The notes: generated by a model from the sequence alone, not told the origin. A DNA stretch of 64,000 bases from Herpetosiphon geysericola (GCF_001306135.1 NZ_LGKP01000007.1:1-64000); one strand, 5' to 3'; shown: positions 17,109-25,854, counted from the stretch's first letter. Program-made: numbers and translations.

Positions 17109-17135
17109 GACGGTTCAGCAAGGCTAGATGTGACA
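17109..17135 (-). promoter_or_regulatory. ECF41-type promoter
   Basis: Read on the minus strand: TGTCACA (plus 17129-17135), a 16-base spacer, then CGTC (plus 17109-17112), ending 37 bases before the oxidoreductase start codon. This matches the published ECF41 target motif TGTCACA - 15/16 bases - CGTC as I recall it. The operon it drives encodes an ECF41 sigma factor, so the match is unlikely to be chance. Confidence 0.8.
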
Positions 17136-17142
17136 TGGATGC

Positions 17143-18303
17143 TTAGCGCTGTTCAACAGCTTTTTTTGCTTGATATGCGGTTGGGTTAGCATTGACCACG
17201 CGCTCGTGAAAATCGTTGGCGGTGGCTTGAATTTGGGTTTGCCAAGCGCTTTGGTTGCGGCGCAATTTGCGACGTTGCCAACGATTTGCCAGCACCACCA
17301 ACGGCACGAGCACACTTATCCACGAACGTTTGATGCCAAGTTGGCGCGCAAGTTGGCGGCCATGAAAATGGTGGGTTAGCGCCGTCACCAAGGCAAACGA
17401 AAAGTTAAACGACCGATTAATTAACGGCTGCACCAACTCGCTGACTGCTTGGATCATCGCGGCGGTCAAACGGCGTGAGCTAGCATTGGGCGGTTGCATG
17501 CTGCTATCAACCCAATCCAACAAACGCGCCGCCGAAGCTTGATCAACGACGCTTTGATAGATGTTGGGATCGATTCCGAGCAAATAGCCAATATAGCGCC
17601 AAAGATGATACAAATCGCCTAATTCGGCAGCCGTGAAATCGATGCCAAAACGGGCCAGCGCAGTAAACGGCACATAAGTAAAATCCAGCCAAGTGCGAAC
17701 CATTTCCAATTGATTGATTGGCAAGCCAGTTTTGGTTACATCCCAATTGCGTTTGAGCAATGAATTGCGAATTTGGGCGTGCAACAAGCGCACTTGCAAA
17801 CTATGCACATAGCCAAGTCCACCGCGTTGCAACGCTTGCGGAATCGCAATCGCCATGCCCCATGTGCCAGTTTCGATGATCCGTTTGGTTGCCATGTGCT
17901 CAAGATCGCCAGTTTGCACCAACAGATCGGCGATCATTGGCGCGCTGTAGGTATGCACCAACGAACCTGGGCCGAGTGCCAAGGTTAGCCAAAGCACGCC
18001 GATCGAGCAATAGGCTTGGGCACCATGCTCCAAGCGTTCAGTATCAACCCACGCAGGCAGGGTTTCGGCGGCAGCCAAAAAGGCGCGAACTGCTGGAAAA
18101 TCGCCCTTGACTTGTTCAAGTCCATCAGTTAAGCCAGTTTGCAAGGCTTGGCAGGCATCACTACCAGCTTGGGCAAATTCAGCAATTACTGCATCGGCCA
18201 ACGGATCGCCCTGATAGGTAGCTTGGATTAATTGCTCAAAACTGGCTTTACCAAAGGTTTCTATAATGTTGGCGTGGTTGATGACACTGACTGGGGCTTG
18301 CAT
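17143..18303 (-). CDS. MpaB/rubber-oxygenase-like protein (DUF2236)
   Basis: 386-residue, mainly helical protein of the MpaB/Lcp family, haem-b oxygenases or related proteins. Family signatures are the histidines in LGPGSLVHTYSAPM and QVRLLHAQIRNSLL with the intervening TGTWGMAIA region, and the later TYVPFTALARFGI. A hydrophobic stretch near the C-terminus (ISVLVPLVVLANRW) is followed by a basic tail. Members include latex-clearing oxygenase and fungal MpaB, and the substrate here is unknown. It lies upstream of the ECF41 operon in the same direction, but the ECF41 promoter lies between them, so they may be separate units. Confidence 0.8.
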   Translation of the reverse strand: MQAPVSVINHANIIETFGKASFEQLIQATYQGDPLADAVIAEFAQAGSDACQALQTGLTDGLEQVKGDFPAVRAFLAAAETLPAWVDTERLEHGAQAYCSIGVLWLTLALGPGSLVHTYSAPMIADLLVQTGDLEHMATKRIIETGTWGMAIAIPQALQRGGLGYVHSLQVRLLHAQIRNSLLKRNWDVTKTGLPINQLEMVRTWLDFTYVPFTALARFGIDFTAAELGDLYHLWRYIGYLLGIDPNIYQSVVDQASAARLLDWVDSSMQPPNASSRRLTAAMIQAVSELVQPLINRSFNFSFALVTALTHHFHGRQLARQLGIKRSWISVLVPLVVLANRWQRRKLRRNQSAWQTQIQATANDFHERVVNANPTAYQAKKAVEQR

Positions 18304-18324
18304 GAACGACCTCGTGGCTAGATT

Positions 18325-18359
18325 AAAAAAAGCACGCAGCAGCCGGAGCCACTGCGTGC
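18325..18359 (-). terminator. Intrinsic terminator of the acyl-CoA dehydrogenase genes
   Basis: On the minus strand, stem GCACGCAG / CTGCGTGC (plus 18352-18359 and 18332-18339) is followed at once by seven T residues. It lies 15 bases beyond the stop of the dehydrogenase gene. Confidence 0.85.
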
Positions 18360-18373
18360 GCCATGGTAGCAGT

Positions 18374-19645
18374 TTATTTCAATTCGCGTGACGAGAAGCC
18401 CAAAATCCGGCGGGCAATAATCAAGCGGTTGATTTGGCCAGTGCCTTCAAAAATGTCGTTGATCTTGGCATCGCGCATCCATTTTTCGGCCAAAAGTTCG
18501 CGGGTGTAGCCCAATGGTCCCAAGAGTTCAACAGCTTTTTGGGTAATCACGGTTGCGGCTTCGCCAGCTTTAACTTTGCAGGCTGAGGCTTCGACGGTGT
18601 TGGCTTCGCCTGAATCCATCATCCAAGCGGCTTTGAGTGTCAGCAACCACGCAGCTTTGTGCTGGGCTTCCAGCTCCAATAAATCGCGTTCGACGGCGCT
18701 CATCTCGTGGACAGGCACATCGTCGCGAATTGCCACCCCAGCGGCGGTCAATTGTTCGCGCAACAATTCCAAAGCAGCGCGGGCAATGCCCAAGGCCGAG
18801 GCTGCGACTGCTGGGCGAGTTGCATCAAAAGTTTTCATTGCGCCTTTGAAGCCCTTGGGAGCATCAGCGCTGGCAGCAGGTGCTTCAGGCTTGGGAATTT
18901 CGGGGTTGCCAAGCACATTATCAAACGGAATTCGGCAATCGGTAAAGACCACGGCAGCAGTATCGCTGGCGCGAATCCCCATCTTATGCTCAAGTTTGGT
19001 CACTTCCATGCCAGGCGTGCCAGCTTCGACCACAAAGGCCTTCATGCCAGCGCGGCCAAGCTTGGGATCAACCGTGGCCCAAACCACCACCAAACCTTGC
19101 GATTCTTCGAGCGACAAACGGCCACCAGTACAATAGATCTTTTCGCCATTTAATATCCACGAATCACCATCGCGCACGGCGGTGGTGCGAATCGCCGAGG
19201 TATCCGAGCCAGCTTGAGGCTCAGTCATGGCCATCGATCCCCAGACTGGGGTTTCGCTATCGGCGAAGCGGGCCAAGAAACGGCTTTTTTGCTCGCTCGT
19301 GCCAGCGGCAGCAACGGCAGCGCCACCCAAAGCTCCGCCTGGGGTGGTTAAATAAATGCCAGCATCGCCCCATGAAAGCGCTTCGATCAAATGCACCATG
19401 CGCACGTTGCCAGTTTTGGGCTTTTTGGGTTTGTTAGGGTCGACCGCAGTTTCGGGCTTATCGACCACACCAAACATTGGATTTTGGCGCATAATTGGCC
19501 ACATCGCATTGATGTAATCCCATGGAATATCGTGTTCGTGCTCATCGAAATGGCGCGAGACAGGCCGCATCATTTGCTCGGCCACCATCTGCGTCATTTG
19601 GCGTTGGGTATCAATGCTTTCCGATAATTTAAAATCAATCGCCAT
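18374..19645 (-). CDS. Acyl-CoA dehydrogenase
   Basis: FAD enzyme introducing the 2,3 double bond of acyl-CoA. 423 residues. Flavin/substrate motif MAMTEPQAGSDTSAIRT, the mid-domain beta strands, and a C-terminal helical domain ending DAKINDIFEGTGQINRLIIARR, where the Glu of FEGTGQI is the expected catalytic base. An unusual Pro/Lys-rich loop (DPNKPKKPKTG, about residues 70-80) and an Ala/Pro loop (EIPKPEAPAASADAPKG) make it longer than the usual 380-390. It is second in a group with another dehydrogenase and an SCP2 protein, separated by a repeat-containing gap. Confidence 0.93.
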   Translation of the reverse strand: MAIDFKLSESIDTQRQMTQMVAEQMMRPVSRHFDEHEHDIPWDYINAMWPIMRQNPMFGVVDKPETAVDPNKPKKPKTGNVRMVHLIEALSWGDAGIYLTTPGGALGGAAVAAAGTSEQKSRFLARFADSETPVWGSMAMTEPQAGSDTSAIRTTAVRDGDSWILNGEKIYCTGGRLSLEESQGLVVVWATVDPKLGRAGMKAFVVEAGTPGMEVTKLEHKMGIRASDTAAVVFTDCRIPFDNVLGNPEIPKPEAPAASADAPKGFKGAMKTFDATRPAVAASALGIARAALELLREQLTAAGVAIRDDVPVHEMSAVERDLLELEAQHKAAWLLTLKAAWMMDSGEANTVEASACKVKAGEAATVITQKAVELLGPLGYTRELLAEKWMRDAKINDIFEGTGQINRLIIARRILGFSSRELK

Positions 19646-19659
19646 GAGAACCCCCCATG

Positions 19660-19812
19660 TATAAAGTCAAAAATCAAAAATCAAAAATATAAAGTCAAGG
19701 GCAGAAGGCGAAAATCAAAATGCTAGAGCTGCTTTGATTAAGCTATTTGGCTTTCAGTCTTTTCTCTTTCGTTTCTGAACTTTTTGACTTTTGACTTCTG
19801 ACTTTTGCTTTT
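19660..19812. repeat. Paired word repeats between the two acyl-CoA dehydrogenase genes
   Basis: AAAGTCAAAAATCAAAAATC-type words at 19664-19700 face complementary TTTTTGACTTTTGACTTCTG words at 19777-19807, so a transcript could fold into a long imperfect hairpin. Same family as in the 6.3 and 34.5 kb gaps. No gene in the gap. Confidence 0.65.
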
Positions 19813-19813
19813 C

Positions 19814-20905
19814 CTAGACCATTGCCAAGCCGTCGAAGGTGGTGAAGCCGCGGGCATTGCGCAGCCACAACTCAACAGGAAACTCGCGGATGTAGCCGTG
19901 ACCGCCAAGAATTTGCAAGGCGCGGTCGCAAACCATCAGCACGGTTTTGTCGGCGTTATGTTTGGTCATCAGCGCGTCGCGGGTCACTTCTTGGTTGTTA
20001 TCGAGCTTCCAAGCCGCTTCCCACACCATCAAGCGTGCGCCATCAATTTCAACCAGCATTTCGGCCAGCATAAAGGCGATTGATTGGCGTTGGCCGATTG
20101 CTTCGCCAAACGTTTGGCGATTGCGGGCGTAATCGAGCGCATATTCGTAGGCTCCCCGCGCAACCCCAATTGCCAATGCTGAAAGCGCAACTTGCGAACG
20201 AGCATACAAACGGCCAAAATCGATCCCTGCCTCGCCGCCAAGTTTGGCATCAGCTGCAACTTTGACGTTATCAAGGGTTACACGAGCAACTTCGAGCGCG
20301 CGCACGCCCATCAATTTTTCGCGTTCGCCAACGCTGAGGCCAGCAGTTTTGGCGGGCACAATAAAGGCTTGGGTTTGGCCATCTTCAGCAGCATAGATCA
20401 AGAAATGTTCGGCGCTGCTGGCCAGTGGCACATAGCTTTTGACCCCATTCAACACATAGCCATCACCATCACTGGTAGCTGTGGTTTGCAATTTGCGTGG
20501 GTTGAATTGCAGGCGTGGCTCGATCAAGGCCGAAGTTGCGTTAACGAAGCGTTCTTCGCTAAATTGGGGTAAAAGTGCTTCGCGTTGGGCTTCCGTGCCA
20601 GCTGCCAAGACAGCAAACGCAAAGCTTGCAGGAGCGCTCAAGGCCAGAGCACTAGCCAAATCGCCCCACGCCAATTCTTCCAGCGCCAACGCGCCAGTTA
20701 CTGCCGAAAACTCGCCGAAACCGCCGTATTGCTCAGGAATCGACGAACCGACCAAGCCTAATTCCCAACCTTTGTTCAAAAGGTCTGCTGGCAATTCGCC
20801 ATTTTCATCAGCCTCGCGAAAAATCGAACGTAGGCGATCCTTGGCAAAACGTTTGAGTGTATCAACAATCAGGGCTTGTTCTTCAGATGGAGAGAAGGAA
20901 ATCAT
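19814..20905 (-). CDS. Acyl-CoA dehydrogenase-family protein
   Basis: 363 residues with the acyl-CoA dehydrogenase fold: N-terminal helices with GSSIPEQYGGFGEFS, middle beta domain (GDGYVLNGVKSYV), and C-terminal helices with YARNRQTFGEAIGQRQSIAFMLAE and QILGGHGYIREFPVELWLRNAR. The end is RGFTTFDGLAMV. At the position where many family members have the catalytic Glu (YEGT) there is Asp, and the protein stops soon after. Chain length and specificity are unknown, and activity with the Asp is uncertain. It is probably co-transcribed with the downstream dehydrogenase and the upstream SCP2 gene. Confidence 0.88.
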   Translation of the reverse strand: MISFSPSEEQALIVDTLKRFAKDRLRSIFREADENGELPADLLNKGWELGLVGSSIPEQYGGFGEFSAVTGALALEELAWGDLASALALSAPASFAFAVLAAGTEAQREALLPQFSEERFVNATSALIEPRLQFNPRKLQTTATSDGDGYVLNGVKSYVPLASSAEHFLIYAAEDGQTQAFIVPAKTAGLSVGEREKLMGVRALEVARVTLDNVKVAADAKLGGEAGIDFGRLYARSQVALSALAIGVARGAYEYALDYARNRQTFGEAIGQRQSIAFMLAEMLVEIDGARLMVWEAAWKLDNNQEVTRDALMTKHNADKTVLMVCDRALQILGGHGYIREFPVELWLRNARGFTTFDGLAMV

Positions 20906-20926
20906 CGTTGCTCCCTCAAAGAAAGT

Positions 20927-20999
20927 ACGAAGGATGAGGGATAAGGGATGAATTTAAATTACTGTTTCACCCTTCATCCTTCATCCTTCATCCTTCTGC
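20927..20999. repeat. Inverted GGATGAA/TTCATCC words between the dehydrogenase and SCP2 genes
   Basis: CGAAGGATGAGGGATAAGGG at 20929-20948 faces CCCTTCATCCTTCATCCTTC at 20971-20990 (continuing to 20997), giving a long near-perfect stem with an AT-rich loop. It fills nearly the whole 96-base gap. It is the same word family as at 6.27, 10.68 and 34.6 kb. Confidence 0.7.
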
Positions 21000-21001
21000 A
21001 A

Positions 21002-21541
21002 TTACATGAGTGTGCCGAGCTTCATGAGGAAATTCATGTCGCCTTTGAACTTGAGTTTGCCGGTCATAAACGCCATTTGGCTGTTAAGTTCGCCCTTGAG
21101 GATTTTGGCGTAATCTTCGGCCTTCATCATGAGGGTAACTTCTGGGGTATCAACGCCATTGAAGGTGGTGGTTGAATAGGCCACGCTGCCATCGGCTTTG
21201 GTCAATTCAAGGTTGAATTTACCTTTGAGATTTTGCAATTTTTCGAGGCGACTGGTGCTCATTTTAGCTGGGCTAACCAAGGCATCTGCCGAAGCGGTTT
21301 CTTCGGTAATCACGCCGCGCCAGGTTGGCTCGTCAAGCGTTACCGTCATTAAAGGATTTTCGACCGTGCCAGTGACAACTTCGCCGCGACCAGCGCTGTA
21401 GCTCACAGCATAGGCCGTTCCGTCTACCAGATATTGAATTGCATAGGTTGCATCTTCCAAGCCACTGCTTTGGCTGGCCAATTGTTCCGGCAGGGCGGTC
21501 GCAATGTAATCACTAACAGTTATCGTGCTGAGGTCTGCCAT
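21002..21541 (-). CDS. SCP2 sterol-binding-domain protein
   Basis: 179 residues. The C-terminal half is an SCP2 domain with the family's ligand-tunnel pattern (PEVTLMMKAEDYAKILKGEL, then FMTGKLKFKGDMNFLMKLG). SCP2 proteins bind fatty acyl-CoAs or sterols and often pair with acyl-CoA dehydrogenases. This fits its position as first gene ahead of two of them. A strong promoter and an overlapping inverted repeat lie upstream. Confidence 0.85.
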   Translation of the reverse strand: MADLSTITVSDYIATALPEQLASQSSGLEDATYAIQYLVDGTAYAVSYSAGRGEVVTGTVENPLMTVTLDEPTWRGVITEETASADALVSPAKMSTSRLEKLQNLKGKFNLELTKADGSVAYSTTTFNGVDTPEVTLMMKAEDYAKILKGELNSQMAFMTGKLKFKGDMNFLMKLGTLM

Positions 21542-21624
21542 CGAAGGTGCTCCTTTGCAATTGACGCAGATTAAAAGAATTGAGAGGTTTTTTGGTTGCT
21601 TAGTTCGAAGTATATCATTGATTT

Positions 21625-21641
21625 ATGACATACTGCGTCAT
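21625..21641. promoter_or_regulatory. Operator candidate at the SCP2 gene start site
   Basis: ATGAC (21625-21629) and GTCAT (21637-21641) are inverted around seven bases, one base downstream of the -10 box on the minus strand, where a repressor would cover the transcription start. The arms are short, so this is tentative. Confidence 0.4.
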
Positions 21642-21642
21642 G

Positions 21643-21671
21643 ATTATAGCGAGGTTTTAACAAAGCTGCAA
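21643..21671 (-). promoter_or_regulatory. Sigma70-like promoter of the SCP2/acyl-CoA dehydrogenase genes
   Basis: On the minus strand: TTGCAG (plus 21666-21671), 17 bases, TATAAT (plus 21643-21648). It is about 100 bases upstream of the SCP2 start codon. Confidence 0.7.
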
Positions 21672-21734
21672 TGTTGCACCAAATTTCACAAGGCACGAGG
21701 GTTACGATGCAGATAATTCCCTCCCTTTTAACAA

Positions 21735-21772
21735 TTAACAACAAACCCCTTGAGCATGAGCTGCCCAAGGGG
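21735..21772 (-). terminator. Intrinsic terminator of the osmC gene
   Basis: Minus-strand stem CCCCTTG / CAAGGGG (plus 21766-21772 and 21746-21752) is followed by TTTGTTGTTAATTG. It lies 30 bases beyond the osmC stop codon. Confidence 0.7.
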
Positions 21773-21801
21773 AATCAACCTCAACGTTCTATAACGCGAG
21801 T

Positions 21802-22230
21802 TTATTTCAGGGTTGCGTTCAATTCGATGCTTGGCACTGCTGCCAAGGCTTTCGAGATTGGGCAGTTGACTTTGGCTTTTTCAGCGATTTCAGCAAAGGC
21901 TGTTGCATCAATGTTTGGCACTTCGGCTTCAGTGTGCAATTCGATTTTGGTGATGCTGAAGCCACCATCGCCGCGTTCGAGATGCACCTTGGCAACGGTG
22001 TGAACGCTCTTTGGCTCGTAGCCACCGCGACCGAGATCAGCGGTCAAGGCCATTGAGTAACAACCAGCATGCGCTGCTGCAATCAGTTCTTCGGGGTTCG
22101 TGCCAGTGCCATCTTCAAAGCGTGAAGGAAATGAGTAGCTACCTTCGACTGCGCCACTGCCAGTTTTGACCGAGCCTGCGCCTTCGCGTAAAGAGCCAGT
22201 CCATGTTGCTTCAGCTGAACGTACTGCCAT
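21802..22230 (-). CDS. osmC: OsmC-family peroxiredoxin
   Basis: Reduces organic hydroperoxides using two active cysteines: one in AHAGCYSMALT, the other in NCPISKAL. 142 residues, typical of OsmC. ATG 22230 (MAVRSAEATW) follows GGAGGATGATTCCT. The reading frame continues upstream to 22347 but those residues resemble no OsmC. Single gene with its own terminator. Confidence 0.92.
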   Translation of the reverse strand: MAVRSAEATWTGSLREGAGSVKTGSGAVEGSYSFPSRFEDGTGTNPEELIAAAHAGCYSMALTADLGRGGYEPKSVHTVAKVHLERGDGGFSITKIELHTEAEVPNIDATAFAEIAEKAKVNCPISKALAAVPSIELNATLK

Positions 22231-22370
22231 AGGAATCATCCTCCATAACTTAATCGTGGTTGTATGGTAACAGAATTTTGCTATTGTGTGCGCTGATTGG
22301 GTATAATATTTGCTGGCTGGGTTGCACCAAATTGGGCCGCGAAGCAAGCTATATTATTTTAGGAAGATTC

Positions 22371-23141
22371 ATGTTAATCGATACCCATACCCACGTTCAT
22401 AGCGAGCAATTTAATGATGATCGGGCGGCTGTGTTTGAGCGTGCTCAAGCAGCTGGTGTAACCCGCATGATCAATATTGGCTACGATTTGCCCTCATCAC
22501 GCGCAAGCGTTGGCTTGGCTCAGAGCAATCCTATGGTTTGGGCCAGCGTTGGAATTCAACCACACTATGCCTTAGAAACTAGCGCAGCTGAATTAGCCCA
22601 AATTCGTGAGCTATTGGCGCAGCCGCGGGTCGTAGCCTTGGGCGAAATCGGCCTTGATTATTATCACGATCGCGCGCCCCACGATGTGCAAGAACAGCTG
22701 TTTCGCCAACAACTGGCCATGGCTCGCGAGCTTGATTTTCCGGTGGTCATCCACAGTCGCGAGGCAGTGGCCGATACAGTGCGGGTGTTGGATTCGGCGG
22801 CGCGCGGCCAAGCTGGCGTGATGCATTCGTTCAGCGGCGATTGGGCCTATGCAGAAGCCTGCTTGGATGTGGGCTTTTATCTTTCGTTCTCTGGCCCAGT
22901 AACCTTCAAGAAAGCGGTTGAATTGCAGGATGTGGTGCAACGTGCGCCGCTTGATCGAATATTAATTGAAACCGATGCGCCCTATCTTACGCCGCACCCA
23001 TATCGGGGCAAGCGCAATGAGCCAAGCTATGTTGCTTATGTGGCTGAGGCAATCGCCCGTTTACGCAATTTAAGCCTCGATGAAGTTGCCACCATCACCA
23101 CTGCCAATGCAGAGCGCTTATTTAAACGGCTGCTGGCCTAA
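22371..23141 (+). CDS. tatD: TatD-family metal-dependent hydrolase (DNase)
   Basis: TIM-barrel hydrolase of 256 residues. N-terminal metal ligands in DTHTHVHSEQF, then GEIGLDYYHDRAP, PVVIHSREA, MHSFSGDWAYAEAC and the terminal Asp in LIETDAPYLTPHPYRGKRNEP. Family members are 3'-5' DNases/RNases used in repair or D-Tyr-tRNA turnover. ATG 22371 follows AGGAAG. The frame upstream to 22260 is not conserved-looking and overlaps the osmC promoter region. Confidence 0.94.
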   Translation: MLIDTHTHVHSEQFNDDRAAVFERAQAAGVTRMINIGYDLPSSRASVGLAQSNPMVWASVGIQPHYALETSAAELAQIRELLAQPRVVALGEIGLDYYHDRAPHDVQEQLFRQQLAMARELDFPVVIHSREAVADTVRVLDSAARGQAGVMHSFSGDWAYAEACLDVGFYLSFSGPVTFKKAVELQDVVQRAPLDRILIETDAPYLTPHPYRGKRNEPSYVAYVAEAIARLRNLSLDEVATITTANAERLFKRLLA

Positions 23142-23227
23142 GCCGATGCTCATCAACTGCTAACCCAGCAAGCCCAAGAGCCATTTTAAAATACAAGTAG
23201 CCCGCATGCTAGATTGAGGAATCCCCT

Positions 23228-25630
23228 ATGCTGCAACGAGTTCGCGCTTTTTTTCAACCAAGCTATGGTTTGCTCACTTGGACGTTAGCCAGCATTATGG
23301 CCTTGCTAGTCGTGACCAATGTGGTTGAATCGGAATGGGTCGAAGGCTTTGAACGCATGCGGATTGTGGCGCTAGGCGGGTTGATAGTAGCAGCATTATT
23401 TGCCCGTTGGCAAGCCTTGCCAGCCTTTATTGCCCATGTGCTGAGCCTTTTTATGGGCTTGGCGTGGGCGATTCGCTTTGTGCCACTCGATCCACGTCTC
23501 GATGGTCAAGTTGATCGCTGGACGGATCTGCTGATTCGGGGGATTGCAGCAATTCGAGCGGCCAAAACTGGCGAACGCATCGAAGATTATTATCTCTTTT
23601 CGCTAGCTGGGTTGCTTCTGGCTTGGATTTTTGCCTATAGCAGCATTTGGTTGCTCTTGCGCTGGCGTTGGAATTGGCGCTTGGTTATGCTCAATGGTAG
23701 CCTGTTGATGGCCAATCTGACCTACGCCATTCCCAAGCCAATTGCCTCGTTCTGGCTGTTTTTGCTGGTTGCGCTGCTCTTTTTGGTCACCCAAACCTAT
23801 GCTCAACGCCAACATACGTGGGATGCTGGCTTTTTAGAGCAGCAGGAATGGCTTTCGTTACGTTACTTGTGGGCGGGAGTGTTGGCATGCTTTAGCTTGG
23901 TTTTGATGGCAGCATTGATGCCAGCCAATATCACTAATGCCCAATTGCGGATTTTTGGCGAGAATTTGAGCCGCCCGATTGATTTCTTCCTGCCCGATAA
24001 TGGTGCTCAACGTGCTGATCGGGGGCCGCAAGGCGTGGGCAATGTGGTTGTGCCAAATGGCAACGGCGCCAATTTTGCCAACAATACAGTGCAACTTGGC
24101 GGCGCGCGCTCGGCAACCAACGAAGTTGTGCTCGAAGTCAAAGCGCCTGCTGCCGAATATTGGCGCTCGAATGCATGGGATTTGTACAATGGCAAAGGCT
24201 GGCAAAACACAACTGGCGACATAGCCTGGCAGGTGCGGCGCACATCAACGCGCCGCGAAGCGCTGACCCCGATTAATCCCGATGATACGCTGACCCAAAT
24301 TGACACGAATGGCCGCGAGCCATTTACCCAAACTATCAAGCTGATGCAAACTCGTGGCGATCAGCAACTGCCTGCTGCAACTTCGCCACTGACGTGGAGC
24401 GTGCCCGTGCTGGTGCAACACACCTTTATTATCTCCGATAGTGAAACGACGCTGCCAAACTTTGGCGATAGCGCGATTTATTTCAATCAAGGCCCAGCCA
24501 ACCGCGATTTTGAATATAGCGTGGTTTCGCTCATTAGCAATGTTGATAAGCAAAGTTTGCGTAATGCGTCAACTGATTATCCGGTTTGGCTCCAGCGCTA
24601 TCTGCAATTGCCCGATAGCCAAGCGATGCGCAATATTGGTGGCTTGTCGCGCCAATTAACTACGGCAGCAGGCGCAGAAACCGCCTACGACAAAGCGGTG
24701 GCGCTTGAAAATTATCTGCGCCAAATGCCCTATGATGATCAAATTCCTGCGCCGCCAGCAGATGCCGACCCAATTGAAAACTTTTTGTTCAATTTGCGCC
24801 GCGGCTATTGCGATTACTTTGCAGGCTCGATGGTATTGATGTTGCGTGCGCAAGGGATTCCAGCACGCTGGGTACAAGGCTATGCAACAGGCGATTACGA
24901 TGCTGATCGCCAAGTCTACATTGTGCGCGATTCGATTGCCCATAGCTGGCCCGAAGTCTATTTTATGGGTTATGGCTGGATTCGCTTTGAGCCAACCCCA
25001 GCAGGCTATGTGACCGTGCCAATTCGGCCTGATGGCCCGCCACAAGCAGAAGATAACAGCGAGAACCCCGATGATATTGGGCCAAATGCAGGCCAAGTTC
25101 AGCAACCAGCAACCGATTTTGATGCCTTGCAAGATTTGCGCGAAAACTACCAAACCACCCCAATTCCAACGGTTGAGCCGCAAGCATTGCCAGTTGATGA
25201 TGCAGCGCCTCCAATTGTTGAACGTAGCCCCTTCTGGCGCTGGCTAGCAATTATTTGTGCCATCATTGGCATGGTTATTTTGTTGCTCTGGGGATTGTTG
25301 CAGCGCGAATTTCGCGGTTTGCGGCCTGCGGCGCGGGCTTATGGCTTTATCGGTTTATTGGCACGCTGGGCTGGCTTGGAGCAACGCCCAGAGCGCACGC
25401 CCCAAGAGTTTGCCAGCGAATTGGCCAAAGAAATGCCTGGCCAGCGCCGCACCTTGCGCCGCCTCGCCGATGCTTATACCGCTGAGCAATATGGCAGCCA
25501 TGTGCGGCTCGACCCTGAGGAAATTGAAAACGACCGCGCGATGGTCAGCAGAACCTTGTGGCCGCGTTCCATTAGTCGGGGCTGGCGTTCAATCCTGAAG
25601 CAAATCCTGCGGCCTCGTTGGCGCCGCTAG
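23228..25630 (+). CDS. Membrane transglutaminase-like protein (TgpA/DUF3488 type)
   Basis: 800 residues. Several transmembrane helices occupy about residues 15-230, then a large extracytoplasmic part with a transglutaminase-like core. Catalytic Cys is in RRGYCDYFAGSMVLMLRAQG, His in DSIAHSWPEVYF, and the third position is in GWIRFEPTPAG (Glu where Asp is common). A Pro-rich linker, one more transmembrane helix near residue 685 and a DUF4129-like cytoplasmic tail (RTPQEFASEL) follow. This architecture matches the TgpA family, usually linked to MoxR ATPase and DUF58 genes, neither of which is nearby. Substrate unknown. Confidence 0.9.
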   Translation: MLQRVRAFFQPSYGLLTWTLASIMALLVVTNVVESEWVEGFERMRIVALGGLIVAALFARWQALPAFIAHVLSLFMGLAWAIRFVPLDPRLDGQVDRWTDLLIRGIAAIRAAKTGERIEDYYLFSLAGLLLAWIFAYSSIWLLLRWRWNWRLVMLNGSLLMANLTYAIPKPIASFWLFLLVALLFLVTQTYAQRQHTWDAGFLEQQEWLSLRYLWAGVLACFSLVLMAALMPANITNAQLRIFGENLSRPIDFFLPDNGAQRADRGPQGVGNVVVPNGNGANFANNTVQLGGARSATNEVVLEVKAPAAEYWRSNAWDLYNGKGWQNTTGDIAWQVRRTSTRREALTPINPDDTLTQIDTNGREPFTQTIKLMQTRGDQQLPAATSPLTWSVPVLVQHTFIISDSETTLPNFGDSAIYFNQGPANRDFEYSVVSLISNVDKQSLRNASTDYPVWLQRYLQLPDSQAMRNIGGLSRQLTTAAGAETAYDKAVALENYLRQMPYDDQIPAPPADADPIENFLFNLRRGYCDYFAGSMVLMLRAQGIPARWVQGYATGDYDADRQVYIVRDSIAHSWPEVYFMGYGWIRFEPTPAGYVTVPIRPDGPPQAEDNSENPDDIGPNAGQVQQPATDFDALQDLRENYQTTPIPTVEPQALPVDDAAPPIVERSPFWRWLAIICAIIGMVILLLWGLLQREFRGLRPAARAYGFIGLLARWAGLEQRPERTPQEFASELAKEMPGQRRTLRRLADAYTAEQYGSHVRLDPEEIENDRAMVSRTLWPRSISRGWRSILKQILRPRWRR

Positions 25631-25672
25631 TTGGCCTAAATCTTGCTTTAACTAAATATTGGCACAACCCGT

Positions 25673-25716
25673 AGCTGCTGTTGTTCCCTCAGAGGGGTGA
25701 TAACAGCAGCTTTTAC
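25673..25716 (+). terminator. Intrinsic terminator after the transglutaminase gene
   Basis: Stem AGCTGCTGTT (25673-25682) / AACAGCAGCT (25702-25711), perfect over 10 pairs, followed by TTTTAC. Confidence 0.85.
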
Positions 25717-25753
25717 TCGACATATGATCTCAATTTATTCACCTTTATGGGTG

Positions 25754-25782
25754 TTGTGCCAGTACCAGCCACACGCTACAAT
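25754..25782 (+). promoter_or_regulatory. Promoter of the response regulator gene
   Basis: TTGTGC (25754-25759), 17 bases, TACAAT (25777-25782). AGTAC occurs three times nearby (25761, 25783, 25802), and GATAC/GTATC flank the last copy (25794-25813). These could be protein-binding sites. Confidence 0.55.
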
Positions 25783-25854
25783 AGTACCTCTATGATACTA
25801 AAGTACTTGTATCAGTGTGGGTGGGGATGCTAGCAGCACAGTAGGAGACCAACC

